In this document: in pieces, positions 1 to 8,241 of the stretch
How positions within the stretch are numbered: position 1 is the first letter of the stretch
How the letters are laid out: every line of letters starts with the position of its first letter
Source of the DNA: an uncultured Lachnospiraceae bacterium
GTDB lineage: Bacteria; Bacillota; Clostridia; Lachnospirales; Lachnospiraceae
Assembly: GCA_902789735.1 (NCBI GenBank)
Contig: CADAOZ010000001.1
Span: 142,341 to 206,340 of the forward strand
DNA length: 64,000 nucleotides
Direction: 5' to 3'
Position numbers and translations under genes: made by a program
The notes under the pieces: generated by a model
The model's database searches: none
The model's input: the letters and a program-made list of their open reading frames with translations, nothing else
Told to the model about the DNA's origin: nothing

Positions 1-432
1 CTTGTGGTCCAGACGCTTGTCCTGGTGGTCCTCCTGTTCGCCACCAATATGGGCGTGTTCGCCCTGGTCCTGGTCAGTGTTCTGTATTCTCTGATGATCT
101 TCCTGCTGGACAGCTATTTCCTGCAGCGGTATCTGAAGCTGGATATGGATCTGTACAATGTATTCGCCAGGCCCCTGTTCGCCGCTGCGATCATGGGCGT
201 CGCGGCGTATGGCCTTTATACCATGTTCGAAGTCTTTCTGGAACTGATGGGATCCAGGTCCCTTTATCTGAATAACCTGATCGCCATGGTCCCCGCCATC
301 CTGGCGGCGGTCCTGATCTATTTCTTCGCCCTGATCCGTATGGGCACCCTGAGCGAAGAAGATATCCTGGGCCTGCCCAAAGGCAGCATGCTGCTGAAGA
401 TCTTCAGAAAGCTGAAATGGATGAAGGGCTGA
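1..432 (+). CDS. Polysaccharide flippase (SpoVB/MurJ-like), C-terminal part
   Basis: This reading frame is already open at the first base, so only the last ~143 residues are present and the start lies outside the window. What remains is three or four hydrophobic segments followed by a short basic cytoplasmic tail. The tail contains the phrase EEDILGLPKG, which I recognise as typical of the C-terminus of SpoVB-type polysaccharide or lipid II flippases of the MOP superfamily in Clostridia. Such proteins move undecaprenyl-linked glycans across the membrane. The next gene, a GtrA-type membrane protein, follows closely, which fits a cell-surface glycan locus. Substrate unknown; the family call is moderately sure because the N-terminal bulk is missing. 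Confidence 0.6.
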   Translation, partial: LVVQTLVLVVLLFATNMGVFALVLVSVLYSLMIFLLDSYFLQRYLKLDMDLYNVFARPLFAAAIMGVAAYGLYTMFEVFLELMGSRSLYLNNLIAMVPAILAAVLIYFFALIRMGTLSEEDILGLPKGSMLLKIFRKLKWMKG

Positions 433-500
433 ATGACGCCGGAACTGCCGCGGCTGCGGCAGAAACTGTCCGGAATACAAAACAATCGGAAAGGAAGAGA

Positions 501-929
501 ATGATCCGTAATTTATATGAACGCTACAGAGAACTGATTCATTACCTGATTGTGGGAGGGTTGACCACCGTGGTCAGTCTTGGGACCTACTATGGCTCGG
601 TCCTGACCTTTCTGGATCCGCAGAACCCCATCCAGCTGCAGGCGGCCAATATCCTGTCCTGGGTATGCGCGGTCACCTTTGCCTATTTCGCCAACCGGAT
701 CTTTGTATTCCGCAGCGAGAACGCCGACATGATCAGAGAGGCGGGCGGCTTTGTCGCTTCCCGGGTAGGCACCCTGCTCATGGATATGGGCATCATGTTC
801 GTGACGGTGACCCTGCTGCATATGAATGACAAGATCGCCAAGCTGATCGTTCAGGTGGTGGTGACGATCGCCAATTATGTGCTCAGCAAGTTCTTTGTGT
901 TCAACAAAAAGGAACCGGAAGAAAAATGA
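501..929 (+). CDS. GtrA family membrane protein
   Basis: A 142-residue protein with four predicted membrane segments and the conserved GtrA phrases YLIVGGLTTVVS near the N-terminus, FAYFANRIFVF in the middle and NYVLSKFFVF at the end. GtrA proteins are thought to help move polyprenyl-linked sugars across the membrane for glycan modification. I chose the ATG at 501 because AAGGAAG lies just before it; an in-frame ATG at 417 would add 28 alanine-rich residues and overlap the upstream flippase by 16 bases. The gene ends just before a strong bidirectional terminator, so it closes the transcription unit that enters from the left. Confidence 0.85.
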   Translation: MIRNLYERYRELIHYLIVGGLTTVVSLGTYYGSVLTFLDPQNPIQLQAANILSWVCAVTFAYFANRIFVFRSENADMIREAGGFVASRVGTLLMDMGIMFVTVTLLHMNDKIAKLIVQVVVTIANYVLSKFFVFNKKEPEEK

Positions 930-937
930 CATAAATC

Positions 938-1003
938 ATCCCGGATCGGAGGATCCGGGATGAAAAAGAACCCCTGCAGTTTCGAGGCGCTGCAGGGGTT
1001 TTA
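938..1003. terminator. Bidirectional terminator between gtrA and gltA
   Basis: Two hairpins lie in tandem between convergent genes. The first is a perfect 10-bp inverted repeat (938-947 with 952-961). The second pairs CCCCTGCAG at 971-979 with CTGCAGGGG at 990-998. It is followed by TTTTAT on the plus strand and by TTCTTTTT on the minus strand, so it can stop both gtrA and citrate synthase transcripts. Confidence 0.85.
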
Positions 1004-1078
1004 TAATTGTTTTTTAATACTGTGGAAAGGATCTTCTGCTGCGTTTTTTTGCGGCAGATTCCCGGAGAAAAGGGCGGA

Positions 1079-2434
1079 TCAGCGCTCGTCCATGGGGACG
1101 AACTTGTAGTGCTCGCCGACATATTTGGTGGCGGGACGCATGATCTTTCCGTCGTAGAGCTTGTTCTCCAGGTTATGGGCGACCCAGCCTGCCACACGGG
1201 CAATGGCGAACAGAGGCGTGAACAGATCCTCGGGAATGCCCAGCATGTCATAGGCAAAGCCGGAATAATAGTCCACATTGGCGGGAATGACCTTGCCGCG
1301 GCGGGCAAAGACTTCTTCCTTGACGGTCTCTTCAAACAGCTCGTAGAAGCGGAACTTGTAATTGCAGCCCTGTTCATCCGCCAGCTGCTGGCAGAGGTCC
1401 CGCAGCAGCTCCGCGCGGGGATCGCTGATGGTGTAGACCGCGTGGCCGAAACCATAGATCAGACCGGACCGGTCATAGTAATCCCGGTTCAGGATCCTGC
1501 GGATGACGGAACGGACCTCCTCCTTGTTGGTGGTATAATCCGTATCCGCGATGATCTGCTTCATCATTTTGTTGACGGAGATATTGGCGCCGCCGTGCTT
1601 GGGTCCCTTGAGGGAACCGATGGAACCGCAGATGGCCGAGTACAGGTCTGTGCCGGTGGACCCCATGACGACAGTGGTGAAAGTAGAGTTGTTGCCGCCG
1701 CCGTGATCCGCGTGGATGACCAGGATGGCGTCCAGGAGGTTGGCTTCCCGTTTGGTGAATTTACCGTCCGCCCGCAGCATGTAGAGGATGTTCTCCGCAA
1801 TGGAATAATCGGGCCTGGGATAATGAATGACCAGAGAATGACGGTAAAAGTTATGGATCTTGGCCTGGTAGGTATAGCAGGCGATGGAAGGGAATTTGGC
1901 CAGCAGGTTCAGTCCCTTGAGCAGGGTCTGGTAGACATCTGTGGTGTCCGGATTCTCATCGTAATTATACAGGGACAGGGTTGAAGCCATCAGTCCATTC
2001 ATCAGGTTTTTGGTCGGATCCCGCAGCAGTTCATTGACCAGGAACTCATTGGGCAGGTCGTATCTGGCGGACAGGGCCTTTTTGAAATCCATAAAGGAAT
2101 ATTTATCGGGCAGAAAACCGAACAGAAGAAGAAAACAGGTCTCTTCATAACCGAAATTGCCTTTGCGGTTGCGGACCAGATCCTTGATGGAATAGCCGCG
2201 GTAGAGCAGTTCGCCTTCCGCGGGCGCGATCGTTCCGTCCGCCTCCTCACGGTAACCGATAACATCGGAAACCCTGGTCAGGCCGATCCGGACGCCGGTA
2301 CCGTCATCGTTACGCAGGCCTTTTTTTACATTGTATTCATGGAACAGGTTATTGGGGATATCCGTATAATTGGAGGATTTTCCGAAATACCTTGCAAGAA
2401 TGCTGTCGTCATTAAAGGAAGAACTGTAATTCAT
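1079..2434 (-). CDS. gltA: Citrate synthase
   Basis: A 451-residue citrate synthase that condenses oxaloacetate and acetyl-CoA to citrate, here probably feeding glutamate synthesis in an incomplete citric-acid cycle. The three catalytic residues are visible: His280 in GPKHGGAN, His331 in GFGHAVY and Asp388 in NVDYYSG. HADHGGGNNST (residues 241-251) is the other conserved His region. Length is close to that of the longer clostridial enzymes. The start at 2434 has AAAGGA about nine bases upstream and an extended -10 promoter further up. It is a single-gene unit, convergent with gtrA and divergent from cdd. A class II fumarase at 18.8 kb is the only other citric-acid-cycle enzyme in the window. 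Confidence 0.95.
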   Translation of the reverse strand: MNYSSSFNDDSILARYFGKSSNYTDIPNNLFHEYNVKKGLRNDDGTGVRIGLTRVSDVIGYREEADGTIAPAEGELLYRGYSIKDLVRNRKGNFGYEETCFLLLFGFLPDKYSFMDFKKALSARYDLPNEFLVNELLRDPTKNLMNGLMASTLSLYNYDENPDTTDVYQTLLKGLNLLAKFPSIACYTYQAKIHNFYRHSLVIHYPRPDYSIAENILYMLRADGKFTKREANLLDAILVIHADHGGGNNSTFTTVVMGSTGTDLYSAICGSIGSLKGPKHGGANISVNKMMKQIIADTDYTTNKEEVRSVIRRILNRDYYDRSGLIYGFGHAVYTISDPRAELLRDLCQQLADEQGCNYKFRFYELFEETVKEEVFARRGKVIPANVDYYSGFAYDMLGIPEDLFTPLFAIARVAGWVAHNLENKLYDGKIMRPATKYVGEHYKFVPMDER

Positions 2435-2489
2435 AGAGGCAGGTCCTTTCTAAAATCGTATATTTGTATACAACTTTGGTGATTGCGCT

Positions 2490-2518
2490 ATTATAGCATG
2501 AAAATCTGTTTTTGGGAA
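2490..2518 (-). promoter_or_regulatory. Promoter of gltA
   Basis: Read on the minus strand there is TGCTATAAT, an extended -10 with a perfect hexamer at 2495-2490. The -35 candidate TTCCCA (2518-2513) is 17 bp away and weak. About 55 bases separate the -10 from the start codon. Confidence 0.7.
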
Positions 2519-2612
2519 CCCATATTTTCGCCTCCGGTCCGGATCGACCGTCTCAATACCGGCAATGCCGGGGGTCCGGATCCCTGTCCGGTACGGACCG
2601 GCGGATGAATAT

Positions 2613-2641
2613 TTCCATTTTGCGGCAAGGAATGATATGAT
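2613..2641 (+). promoter_or_regulatory. Possible promoter of cdd
   Basis: TGATATGAT at 2633-2641 resembles an extended -10, and TTCCAT at 2613-2618 is a poor -35 at 17-bp spacing. It faces away from the gltA promoter and lies about 75 bases before the chosen cdd start. Weak evidence, based on position and the -10 only. Confidence 0.4.
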
Positions 2642-2717
2642 AAGAGGTACGAATCCATTAACAGGGAGACCGGACGCAATGAGCCGGCCGCAGTACGCGG
2701 GGAACGGAGGAAACGGT

Positions 2718-3164
2718 ATGCCGGATAAAAATACAATTGAAATGCTGATCGATCAGGCCCTTTCGATGATGGACAGGTCCTACATTCCTTATTCGAATTT
2801 CGCGGTGGGCGCCGCCCTTTTATGTGAAGACGGCAGTGTCTATACGGGCTGTAATATCGAGAACGCTGCCTTTACGCCTACCATCTGCGCGGAACGGACC
2901 GCTTTCTTCAAAGCGGTCAGCGAAGGAAAGACTTCCTTCAAAGCCATTGCCATCGCGGGCGGGGCGGACAGGATCCCGGACGCAATGACCAGTCCCTGCG
3001 GCGTCTGCCGTCAGGTCATGATGGAGTTCTGTGATCCGGCGGATTTTTATGTGATCATGGCTGCCGGCAGGAAGTCCTGCCGGGTACTTTCCCTGCAGGA
3101 ACTGCTGCCCCTGGGCTTTGGCCCCGGTAATATGAAGATCCGGCCGCTTGGACATGAGTCCTGA
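2718..3164 (+). CDS. cdd: Cytidine deaminase
   Basis: A 148-residue homotetrameric-type cytidine deaminase, which hydrolyses cytidine or deoxycytidine to the uridine form in pyrimidine salvage. The zinc site is complete: Cys57 and the proton-shuttling Glu59 in TICAERTAFF, then Cys94 and Cys97 in PCGVCRQ. The substrate-binding phrase NFAVGAAL (27-34) is present. The ATG at 2718 was chosen because GGAGG ends seven bases before it; the frame is open further upstream but without a ribosome site. The gene is followed after 23 bases by a putative anti-sigma factor and then polA, so it may head a short housekeeping transcript. Confidence 0.95.
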   Translation: MPDKNTIEMLIDQALSMMDRSYIPYSNFAVGAALLCEDGSVYTGCNIENAAFTPTICAERTAFFKAVSEGKTSFKAIAIAGGADRIPDAMTSPCGVCRQVMMEFCDPADFYVIMAAGRKSCRVLSLQELLPLGFGPGNMKIRPLGHES

Positions 3165-3187
3165 CGTAATTTGTGGAGTACAGGAAG

Positions 3188-3526
3188 ATGAACAGCAAAT
3201 GTGACAAATATCAGAAAATGATACCGGATTTTTTTGAGGATGAGCTGGAGGAAGGAGACCTTAGTGAGTTTCTGGACCACATCGCCTCCTGCAAGACCTG
3301 CCGGGATGAACTGTCTTTCCAGTATCTTTTGTATGACGGCCTGTCCATGCTGGAGAGCGGGGCCTCCTTTGATCTGGAAAAAGAAGTCAATAACGAGACA
3401 GGGGCGGCCAGAAAACGTCTGATCAGAAGGCAGAGGGCTGTACTGGTGGCGGCTGCCCTGGAGATCATCACACTGGCGACAGCCCTGGTGACAGGTTATG
3501 TCTACATTACCAGGATGCTGCTGTAA
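3188..3526 (+). CDS. Putative anti-sigma factor with zinc-finger (zf-HC2) domain
   Basis: A 112-residue protein with an N-terminal zinc-binding anti-sigma motif, HIASCKTC (His-x3-Cys-x2-Cys), preceded by an acidic helix. One transmembrane segment near the C-terminus spans the stretch AVLVAAALEIITLATALV. This is the layout of short ZAS-type anti-sigma factors, in which a cytosolic zinc domain binds an ECF sigma factor and the helix anchors it in the membrane. No sigma-factor gene lies beside it, and there is almost no extracytoplasmic domain. The sigma partner is therefore unknown and the role is inference from the motif. The ATG at 3188 has GGAG nine bases upstream; a GTG at 3173 is an alternative. 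Confidence 0.7.
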   Translation: MNSKCDKYQKMIPDFFEDELEEGDLSEFLDHIASCKTCRDELSFQYLLYDGLSMLESGASFDLEKEVNNETGAARKRLIRRQRAVLVAAALEIITLATALVTGYVYITRMLL

Positions 3527-3576
3527 CGGCGGACGGCCTGGTACATGCGGAGAGGAAAGGATAAAAACGCGCTGCT

Positions 3577-6339
3577 ATGACTGAAAAAAGAAAGAAGCTG
3601 GTCCTGATCGACGGACACAGCATTCTCAACCGGGCTTTTTACGGCATGCCCGATCTGACAAATGCCAAAGGACAGCATACAGGGGCCGTACTGGGCTTTC
3701 TCAATATTCTGTTCAAAATTCTGGATGAAGAACAGGCGGATTACCTGACGGTGGCTTTCGACGTACACGCGCCCACCTTCCGTCATGAAGCCTATGAGGC
3801 CTATAAAGGGACCCGTAAGTCCATGCCGGAAGAACTGCGGGAGCAGGTCCCCCTGATGAAGGAGGTCCTGGGAGCCATGGGCATCAGCACCTGCGAGAAG
3901 GCCGGTCTGGAAGCGGACGATATCCTGGGAACACTGGCAAAGCGGGCGGAAGCGGAAGGCATGGATGTGTCTCTGGTCTCCGGAGACAGGGATCTGCTGC
4001 AGATCGCCACAGACCGGATCTGTATCCGGATTCCCAGGACCCGGCAGGGACAGACCACGGTCGATGACTTTTACGCCGGTGATGTCCTCCGGGAATACGG
4101 GGTCACGCCCGTCCAGTTCATTGATGTGAAAGCCCTGATGGGCGATACGTCCGATAATATCCCCGGCGTTCCCAAGGTGGGCGAAAAGACAGCTACCCAG
4201 CTGATCCGGGAATATGGCTCCGTGGACGGCGTCTATGCCAATCTGGACAAGATCAGAAAACCGGCCCTGAAAAAGAACCTGACAGAGAATGAGGACAAAG
4301 CCAGGATGAGCCTGTTCCTGGCCACGATCAAGACAGACTGCGACCTTGATACGGACTGGGCGGAGGCTGCGGTCGGCAATTTCTATACGCCGGAGGCTTT
4401 CGATCTCTTCACCGCCCTCAATTTTAAAAAGCTGCTGTCCCGTTTTGATACAGACGCGGCCGGCACGGCCGAAACAGAGCTGAAGATTACGGATCTGACC
4501 GGGCAGGAGGCGATCGCCGCCGCCCTGGCAGACGCCGCGGAAGAACTGGCGGGCGCGGGAGGAAGCGGCTGCGCCATCGGCCTGTATCCTGTTTATGACA
4601 GGGCCGCCTACGGAAGCGGGGAAGAGAGCAGGATCCTGGCCCTGGCCCTGGCCCGCAAAACCGGCTGCGTCTATCTGCTGCCGGCCGGTGACGATGCTTA
4701 CGGAGCCCTTCTGGAAGGCCTGAGAAAGATCCGCCTGGCTGCGGCCCGGGTCAACAGGAACAGGGAGACGGAAGGCAGGGAGAAGGTCCTGGGGGCTGTT
4801 TTTGACAGCAAGAATCAGTATCCCTTCTGGGGAATCGATCCTGCGGCGGAATGGAAAGAGGGGATCTGCCTGGAGGGCCTGGCGGACCTGCAGGTCATCT
4901 GCTACCTGATCAATCCCCTGAAAAATGACTATGAACCCGAGGAAGTCATTTCGGAATACTGCGGAGATACCCCAAAGACCCGCAGGCAGGTCTTTGGAAA
5001 AGACAGCTGGCAGAAGTCGGTCCGGCAGGATCCGGCTGCTGTCAGGGAATATGCCTGCCGGATCGCGGACGGCCTTCGCAGGGCGGCCGGACCGGCCGCG
5101 GACCGGCTGACGGAAGAGGGCATGTGGCCCCTTTACAGCGGCATGGAGCGGCCCCTGACCTATGTCCTGTATGATATGGAGCGGCTGGGGATCCGGATCG
5201 ACCCCGAAGCTCTCGCGGCCTACAGCCGGGATCTGGGCGGCAGGATCGCGGAGCTGGAACAGAAGATCTACCGGGAGACCGGACGGGAGTTCAACATCGG
5301 TTCGCCCAAACAGCTGGGCCAGATCCTGTTTGAGGAAATGGGCCTGCCCGGGGGCAAGAAGACTAAGACCGGCTTTTCCACGGCAGCCGATGTCCTTGAG
5401 AAGCTGGCGCCGGATTATCCGGTCGTTTCCGATATCCTGGAATACAGGGGGCTGACCAAGCTCAAATCCACCTACGCTGACGGACTGGCGGCCTTTATTA
5501 CGCCGGATCAGAGGATCCATACGACCCTGAAGCAGACCATTACGGCGACCGGCCGGATCAGCTCCACGGACCCCAATCTGCAGAATATCCCCATGAAGAC
5601 CGAAATGGGCCGGCAGATCCGGAAGGCGTTTATACCGGAAGCCGGATACTGCTTTACGGACGCCGACTATTCCCAGATCGAGCTGCGGATCCTGGCCCAT
5701 ATGTCGGGCGACCCGGAGCTGATCGAGGCTTACAGGGAGAACAGGGACATCCACGCCATTACGGCGTCCAAAGTTTTCCATACCCCTTTCGAGGAGGTCA
5801 CCCCCCTGCAGAGACGGAACGCCAAGGCGGTCAACTTCGGCATCGTCTACGGGATCAGCTCCTTCGGACTGAGCCAGGGCCTGTCCATTTCGCGTAAAGA
5901 GGCCCAGGAATACATCAATGCTTATTTTTCCACCTATCCCGGGATCAAGGCTTTCCTGGACGGCCTGGTCAGCGACGCGAAGGAAAAAGGCTTCGCGGAG
6001 ACCATGTTCGGCAGAAGGCGGCCGGTCCCGGAACTGAAATCCAGCAATTTCATGCAGAGATCTTTCGGGGAGAGAGTGGCCATGAACAGCCCCATCCAGG
6101 GATCCGGCGCGGACATCATGAAGATCGCCATGATCCGGGTATGGGAGGAGCTGCTGCGCAGGGGCATGCAGTCCCGTCTGATTCTGCAGATCCACGATGA
6201 GCTGCTGGTCGAGACGGCAGCGGGCGAAGAGGACGAGGTACGCGGCGTCCTGGACGCCATGATGAAGGGAGCGGCCGATATGCAGGTCAGTCTGGAGACG
6301 GATATTCACAGCGGATCCGACTGGTATATGGCCAAGTGA
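3577..6339 (+). CDS. polA: DNA polymerase I
   Basis: A 920-residue family A polymerase for Okazaki-fragment processing and excision repair. Residues 1-300 form the 5'-nuclease domain (LIDGHSILNRAF, VSGDRDLLQ, then SDNIPGVPKVGEKTA). The middle section (about 310-500) corresponds to the 3'-5' exonuclease fold but lacks the Asp-x-Glu metal motif, so proofreading is probably absent, as in Bacillus. The polymerase domain has motif A (DYSQIELR, Asp697), motif B (RRNAKAVNFGIVYG) and motif C (QIHDELLVE, His873-Asp874). The gene is 21 bases before coaE, and polA followed by coaE is a common order in Firmicutes. Confidence 0.97.
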   Translation: MTEKRKKLVLIDGHSILNRAFYGMPDLTNAKGQHTGAVLGFLNILFKILDEEQADYLTVAFDVHAPTFRHEAYEAYKGTRKSMPEELREQVPLMKEVLGAMGISTCEKAGLEADDILGTLAKRAEAEGMDVSLVSGDRDLLQIATDRICIRIPRTRQGQTTVDDFYAGDVLREYGVTPVQFIDVKALMGDTSDNIPGVPKVGEKTATQLIREYGSVDGVYANLDKIRKPALKKNLTENEDKARMSLFLATIKTDCDLDTDWAEAAVGNFYTPEAFDLFTALNFKKLLSRFDTDAAGTAETELKITDLTGQEAIAAALADAAEELAGAGGSGCAIGLYPVYDRAAYGSGEESRILALALARKTGCVYLLPAGDDAYGALLEGLRKIRLAAARVNRNRETEGREKVLGAVFDSKNQYPFWGIDPAAEWKEGICLEGLADLQVICYLINPLKNDYEPEEVISEYCGDTPKTRRQVFGKDSWQKSVRQDPAAVREYACRIADGLRRAAGPAADRLTEEGMWPLYSGMERPLTYVLYDMERLGIRIDPEALAAYSRDLGGRIAELEQKIYRETGREFNIGSPKQLGQILFEEMGLPGGKKTKTGFSTAADVLEKLAPDYPVVSDILEYRGLTKLKSTYADGLAAFITPDQRIHTTLKQTITATGRISSTDPNLQNIPMKTEMGRQIRKAFIPEAGYCFTDADYSQIELRILAHMSGDPELIEAYRENRDIHAITASKVFHTPFEEVTPLQRRNAKAVNFGIVYGISSFGLSQGLSISRKEAQEYINAYFSTYPGIKAFLDGLVSDAKEKGFAETMFGRRRPVPELKSSNFMQRSFGERVAMNSPIQGSGADIMKIAMIRVWEELLRRGMQSRLILQIHDELLVETAAGEEDEVRGVLDAMMKGAADMQVSLETDIHSGSDWYMAK

Positions 6340-6360
6340 AGCGGCAGGGAGCGCAGACAG

Positions 6361-6972
6361 ATGAAGATCATAGGAATTACAGGCGGCGTCGGCGCCGGGA
6401 AATCCCGGGTGCTGGCCTACCTGCAGGAACATTATAACTGCAGGATCATGATGACCGATCAGACGGCCAAGGACCTGCAGCTGCCGGGCGGGGCCTGCTA
6501 TGGGCCCGTCCTGGAGATCCTTTCGGAGGCGGATACAGGCAGGGAACTGCTGGAGCAAGACGGGACCATCAACAAAGAGGAAATGGCGTCCCGGATCTTC
6601 GCGGATCCGGATCTGCTGCGGCGGATCAACGCCCTGATCCATCCGGCTGTGACACAGGCCGTCATGGACGCCATCGCCCAGGAAAGAGAAGCCGGAAGAA
6701 TCGACTATTTCTTTCTGGAAGCGGCCCTGCTGATCGAGACCGGATTTACGGAAGTCGTCGACAGTATGTGGTATATTTACGCGGACGAAGCAGTCCGCAG
6801 GCAGCGGCTGCGGGAGACCAGGGGCTATGACGATGCGAAGACAGACCGTATCATGGCTTCCCAGCTCTCCGACGCCCTCTTCCGGGAAAACTGCGATACA
6901 GTCATTGACAACAGCGGCAATTTTTCGGATACTGCATGGAGGATCGATCAGGCGATCGCGTCGCTGGGATGA
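6361..6972 (+). CDS. coaE: Dephospho-CoA kinase
   Basis: A 203-residue kinase that phosphorylates the 3'-hydroxyl of dephospho-CoA, the last step of coenzyme A synthesis. The P-loop GGVGAGKS is at residues 8-15. The lid and substrate region follows with DQTAKDL (about 33-39), INALIHPAV (about 90-98) and LLIETGF. Length is normal for the family. The start codon directly follows a GCGCAGAC stretch 21 bases after polA, and translation may be coupled. The last residues run to 6972, about 60 bases before the next gene. Confidence 0.95.
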   Translation: MKIIGITGGVGAGKSRVLAYLQEHYNCRIMMTDQTAKDLQLPGGACYGPVLEILSEADTGRELLEQDGTINKEEMASRIFADPDLLRRINALIHPAVTQAVMDAIAQEREAGRIDYFFLEAALLIETGFTEVVDSMWYIYADEAVRRQRLRETRGYDDAKTDRIMASQLSDALFRENCDTVIDNSGNFSDTAWRIDQAIASLG

Positions 6973-7033
6973 TCATGCCGGTCACCCGGCCGCGGTTACA
7001 AAAAAATTATAATAAGGTAGGATTTTTCCGTTT

Positions 7034-7831
7034 ATGAGATTTCAGAGTATTGCCAGCGGAAGCAGCGGCAACTGTATATATATGGGGACAGATACGACCC
7101 ATGTCCTGGTGGATGTGGGCATCAGCCGCAAGAGGACCATGGAGGCCCTGAAGAAGCTGGATCTGGACCTGCGTGATATCGACGGTATTTTCATAACCCA
7201 TGAACATTCGGATCATATCGCCGGCCTGCCCATGATCTGTAAAAAAACAGAAGCGCCGGTCTATGCCACACAGGGGACGATCCGGGCCCTCCTGCGCAGC
7301 GCCAAATGCGCGGAGATAGATCCGGCCCGTTTCATCCCGGTGCAGAGCGACTGCCGCTTTACCGTAGGGGATCTGACGGTCGAGCCCATGCGCATCTCCC
7401 ACGACGCGGCGGAACCGGTGGGCTACCGGGTCCGTTACGGACGCAAAAAGGCCTGTGTGTGCACAGACCTGGGCCTCTATACGGATTATACGGTGGAGTG
7501 CCTGAAGGACTCGGATGTGGTCCTGCTGGAAGCCAACCATGATGTACGGATGCTGGAGGTGGGCCCTTATCCCTGGCCCCTCAAGCAGCGGATCCTGGGC
7601 GCCAGAGGCCACCTGTCCAATACCAGCAGCGGAGAGCTCCTGTCCAGGATCCTCAATGATCACATGAAAGCGGTCTTCCTGGGACATCTGAGCAAGGAGA
7701 ACAATCTGCCGGAGCTGGCCTATGAGACGGTCAGGCTGGAACTGGGCTTTCATCAGGACCGCTACCGGGCTGAGGAGCTGCCGATCCGGGTAGCTGACCG
7801 GCAGAAAGCGTCTGCCCTGATCGAGTTCTGA
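7034..7831 (+). CDS. MBL-fold metallohydrolase (YycJ/WalJ-like)
   Basis: A 265-residue metallo-beta-lactamase-fold protein. It begins with the SIASGSSGNC signature of the YycJ/WalJ group. The metal site THEHSDH supplies His56, His58, Asp60 and His61; downstream ligands include SHDA, CTDLG and the late GHLSKENN. Proteins of this group are thought to be nucleases, and in Bacillus yycJ belongs to the WalRK locus. Here no walRK genes are adjacent, so only the biochemical class is secure. The start has AGGTAGG about 12 bases upstream, a somewhat long spacing. Followed by a small ACT-domain gene. Confidence 0.88.
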   Translation: MRFQSIASGSSGNCIYMGTDTTHVLVDVGISRKRTMEALKKLDLDLRDIDGIFITHEHSDHIAGLPMICKKTEAPVYATQGTIRALLRSAKCAEIDPARFIPVQSDCRFTVGDLTVEPMRISHDAAEPVGYRVRYGRKKACVCTDLGLYTDYTVECLKDSDVVLLEANHDVRMLEVGPYPWPLKQRILGARGHLSNTSSGELLSRILNDHMKAVFLGHLSKENNLPELAYETVRLELGFHQDRYRAEELPIRVADRQKASALIEF

Positions 7832-7918
7832 CTGCCGGCAGATACCGTGTCTGATCACCAATGAAGTATCCAAAGATCTGGGAATTCAGATCCATGAAAT
7901 TAAGAAAGCAGGTAAAAA

Positions 7919-8194
7919 ATGGAAAGAGCAATTATCACCGTAGTAGGGAAAGATACGATCGGCATTATCGCGGGCGTATGCAACTATCTGGCGGACAACA
8001 GAATCAATATCCTGGACATTTCACAGACCATCGTTTCCGGATATTTCAACATGATGATGATCGTTGATATCACGACCCTGGAAAAGCCTTTCGGCGTTCT
8101 TTCCGATGAACTGGCGGCCCTCGGTCAGGAGAAGATCGGCGTGCAGATCAAGATCCAGAAGGAAGAGATCTTCAACCTGATGCACAGGATCTGA
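7919..8194 (+). CDS. ACT domain protein (UPF0237 family)
   Basis: A 91-residue protein made of one full ACT fold and part of a second strand set: it opens with RAIITVVGKDTIGIIAGV, continues with NRINILDISQTI and ends in a basic helix. ACT domains bind amino acids or other small ligands to regulate enzymes or transcription. The UPF0237 members are usually found next to an UPF0210 gene, exactly as here, where the PFL-like gene starts 47 bases later. The pair is therefore probably one functional unit, with the ACT protein as the sensor. Ligand unknown. Confidence 0.88.
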   Translation: MERAIITVVGKDTIGIIAGVCNYLADNRINILDISQTIVSGYFNMMMIVDITTLEKPFGVLSDELAALGQEKIGVQIKIQKEEIFNLMHRI

Positions 8195-8241
8195 ACCGGC
8201 GGACAGCGTTCTGAACAGAAAGAGGACACGAGGACAGCAAC

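Noticed and set aside
3502..6642. A 1046-residue open frame on the minus strand
   Set aside because: It is antisense to polA, whose motifs are complete. The antisense protein has no family motif and no ribosome site; long antisense frames are common in GC-rich genes.
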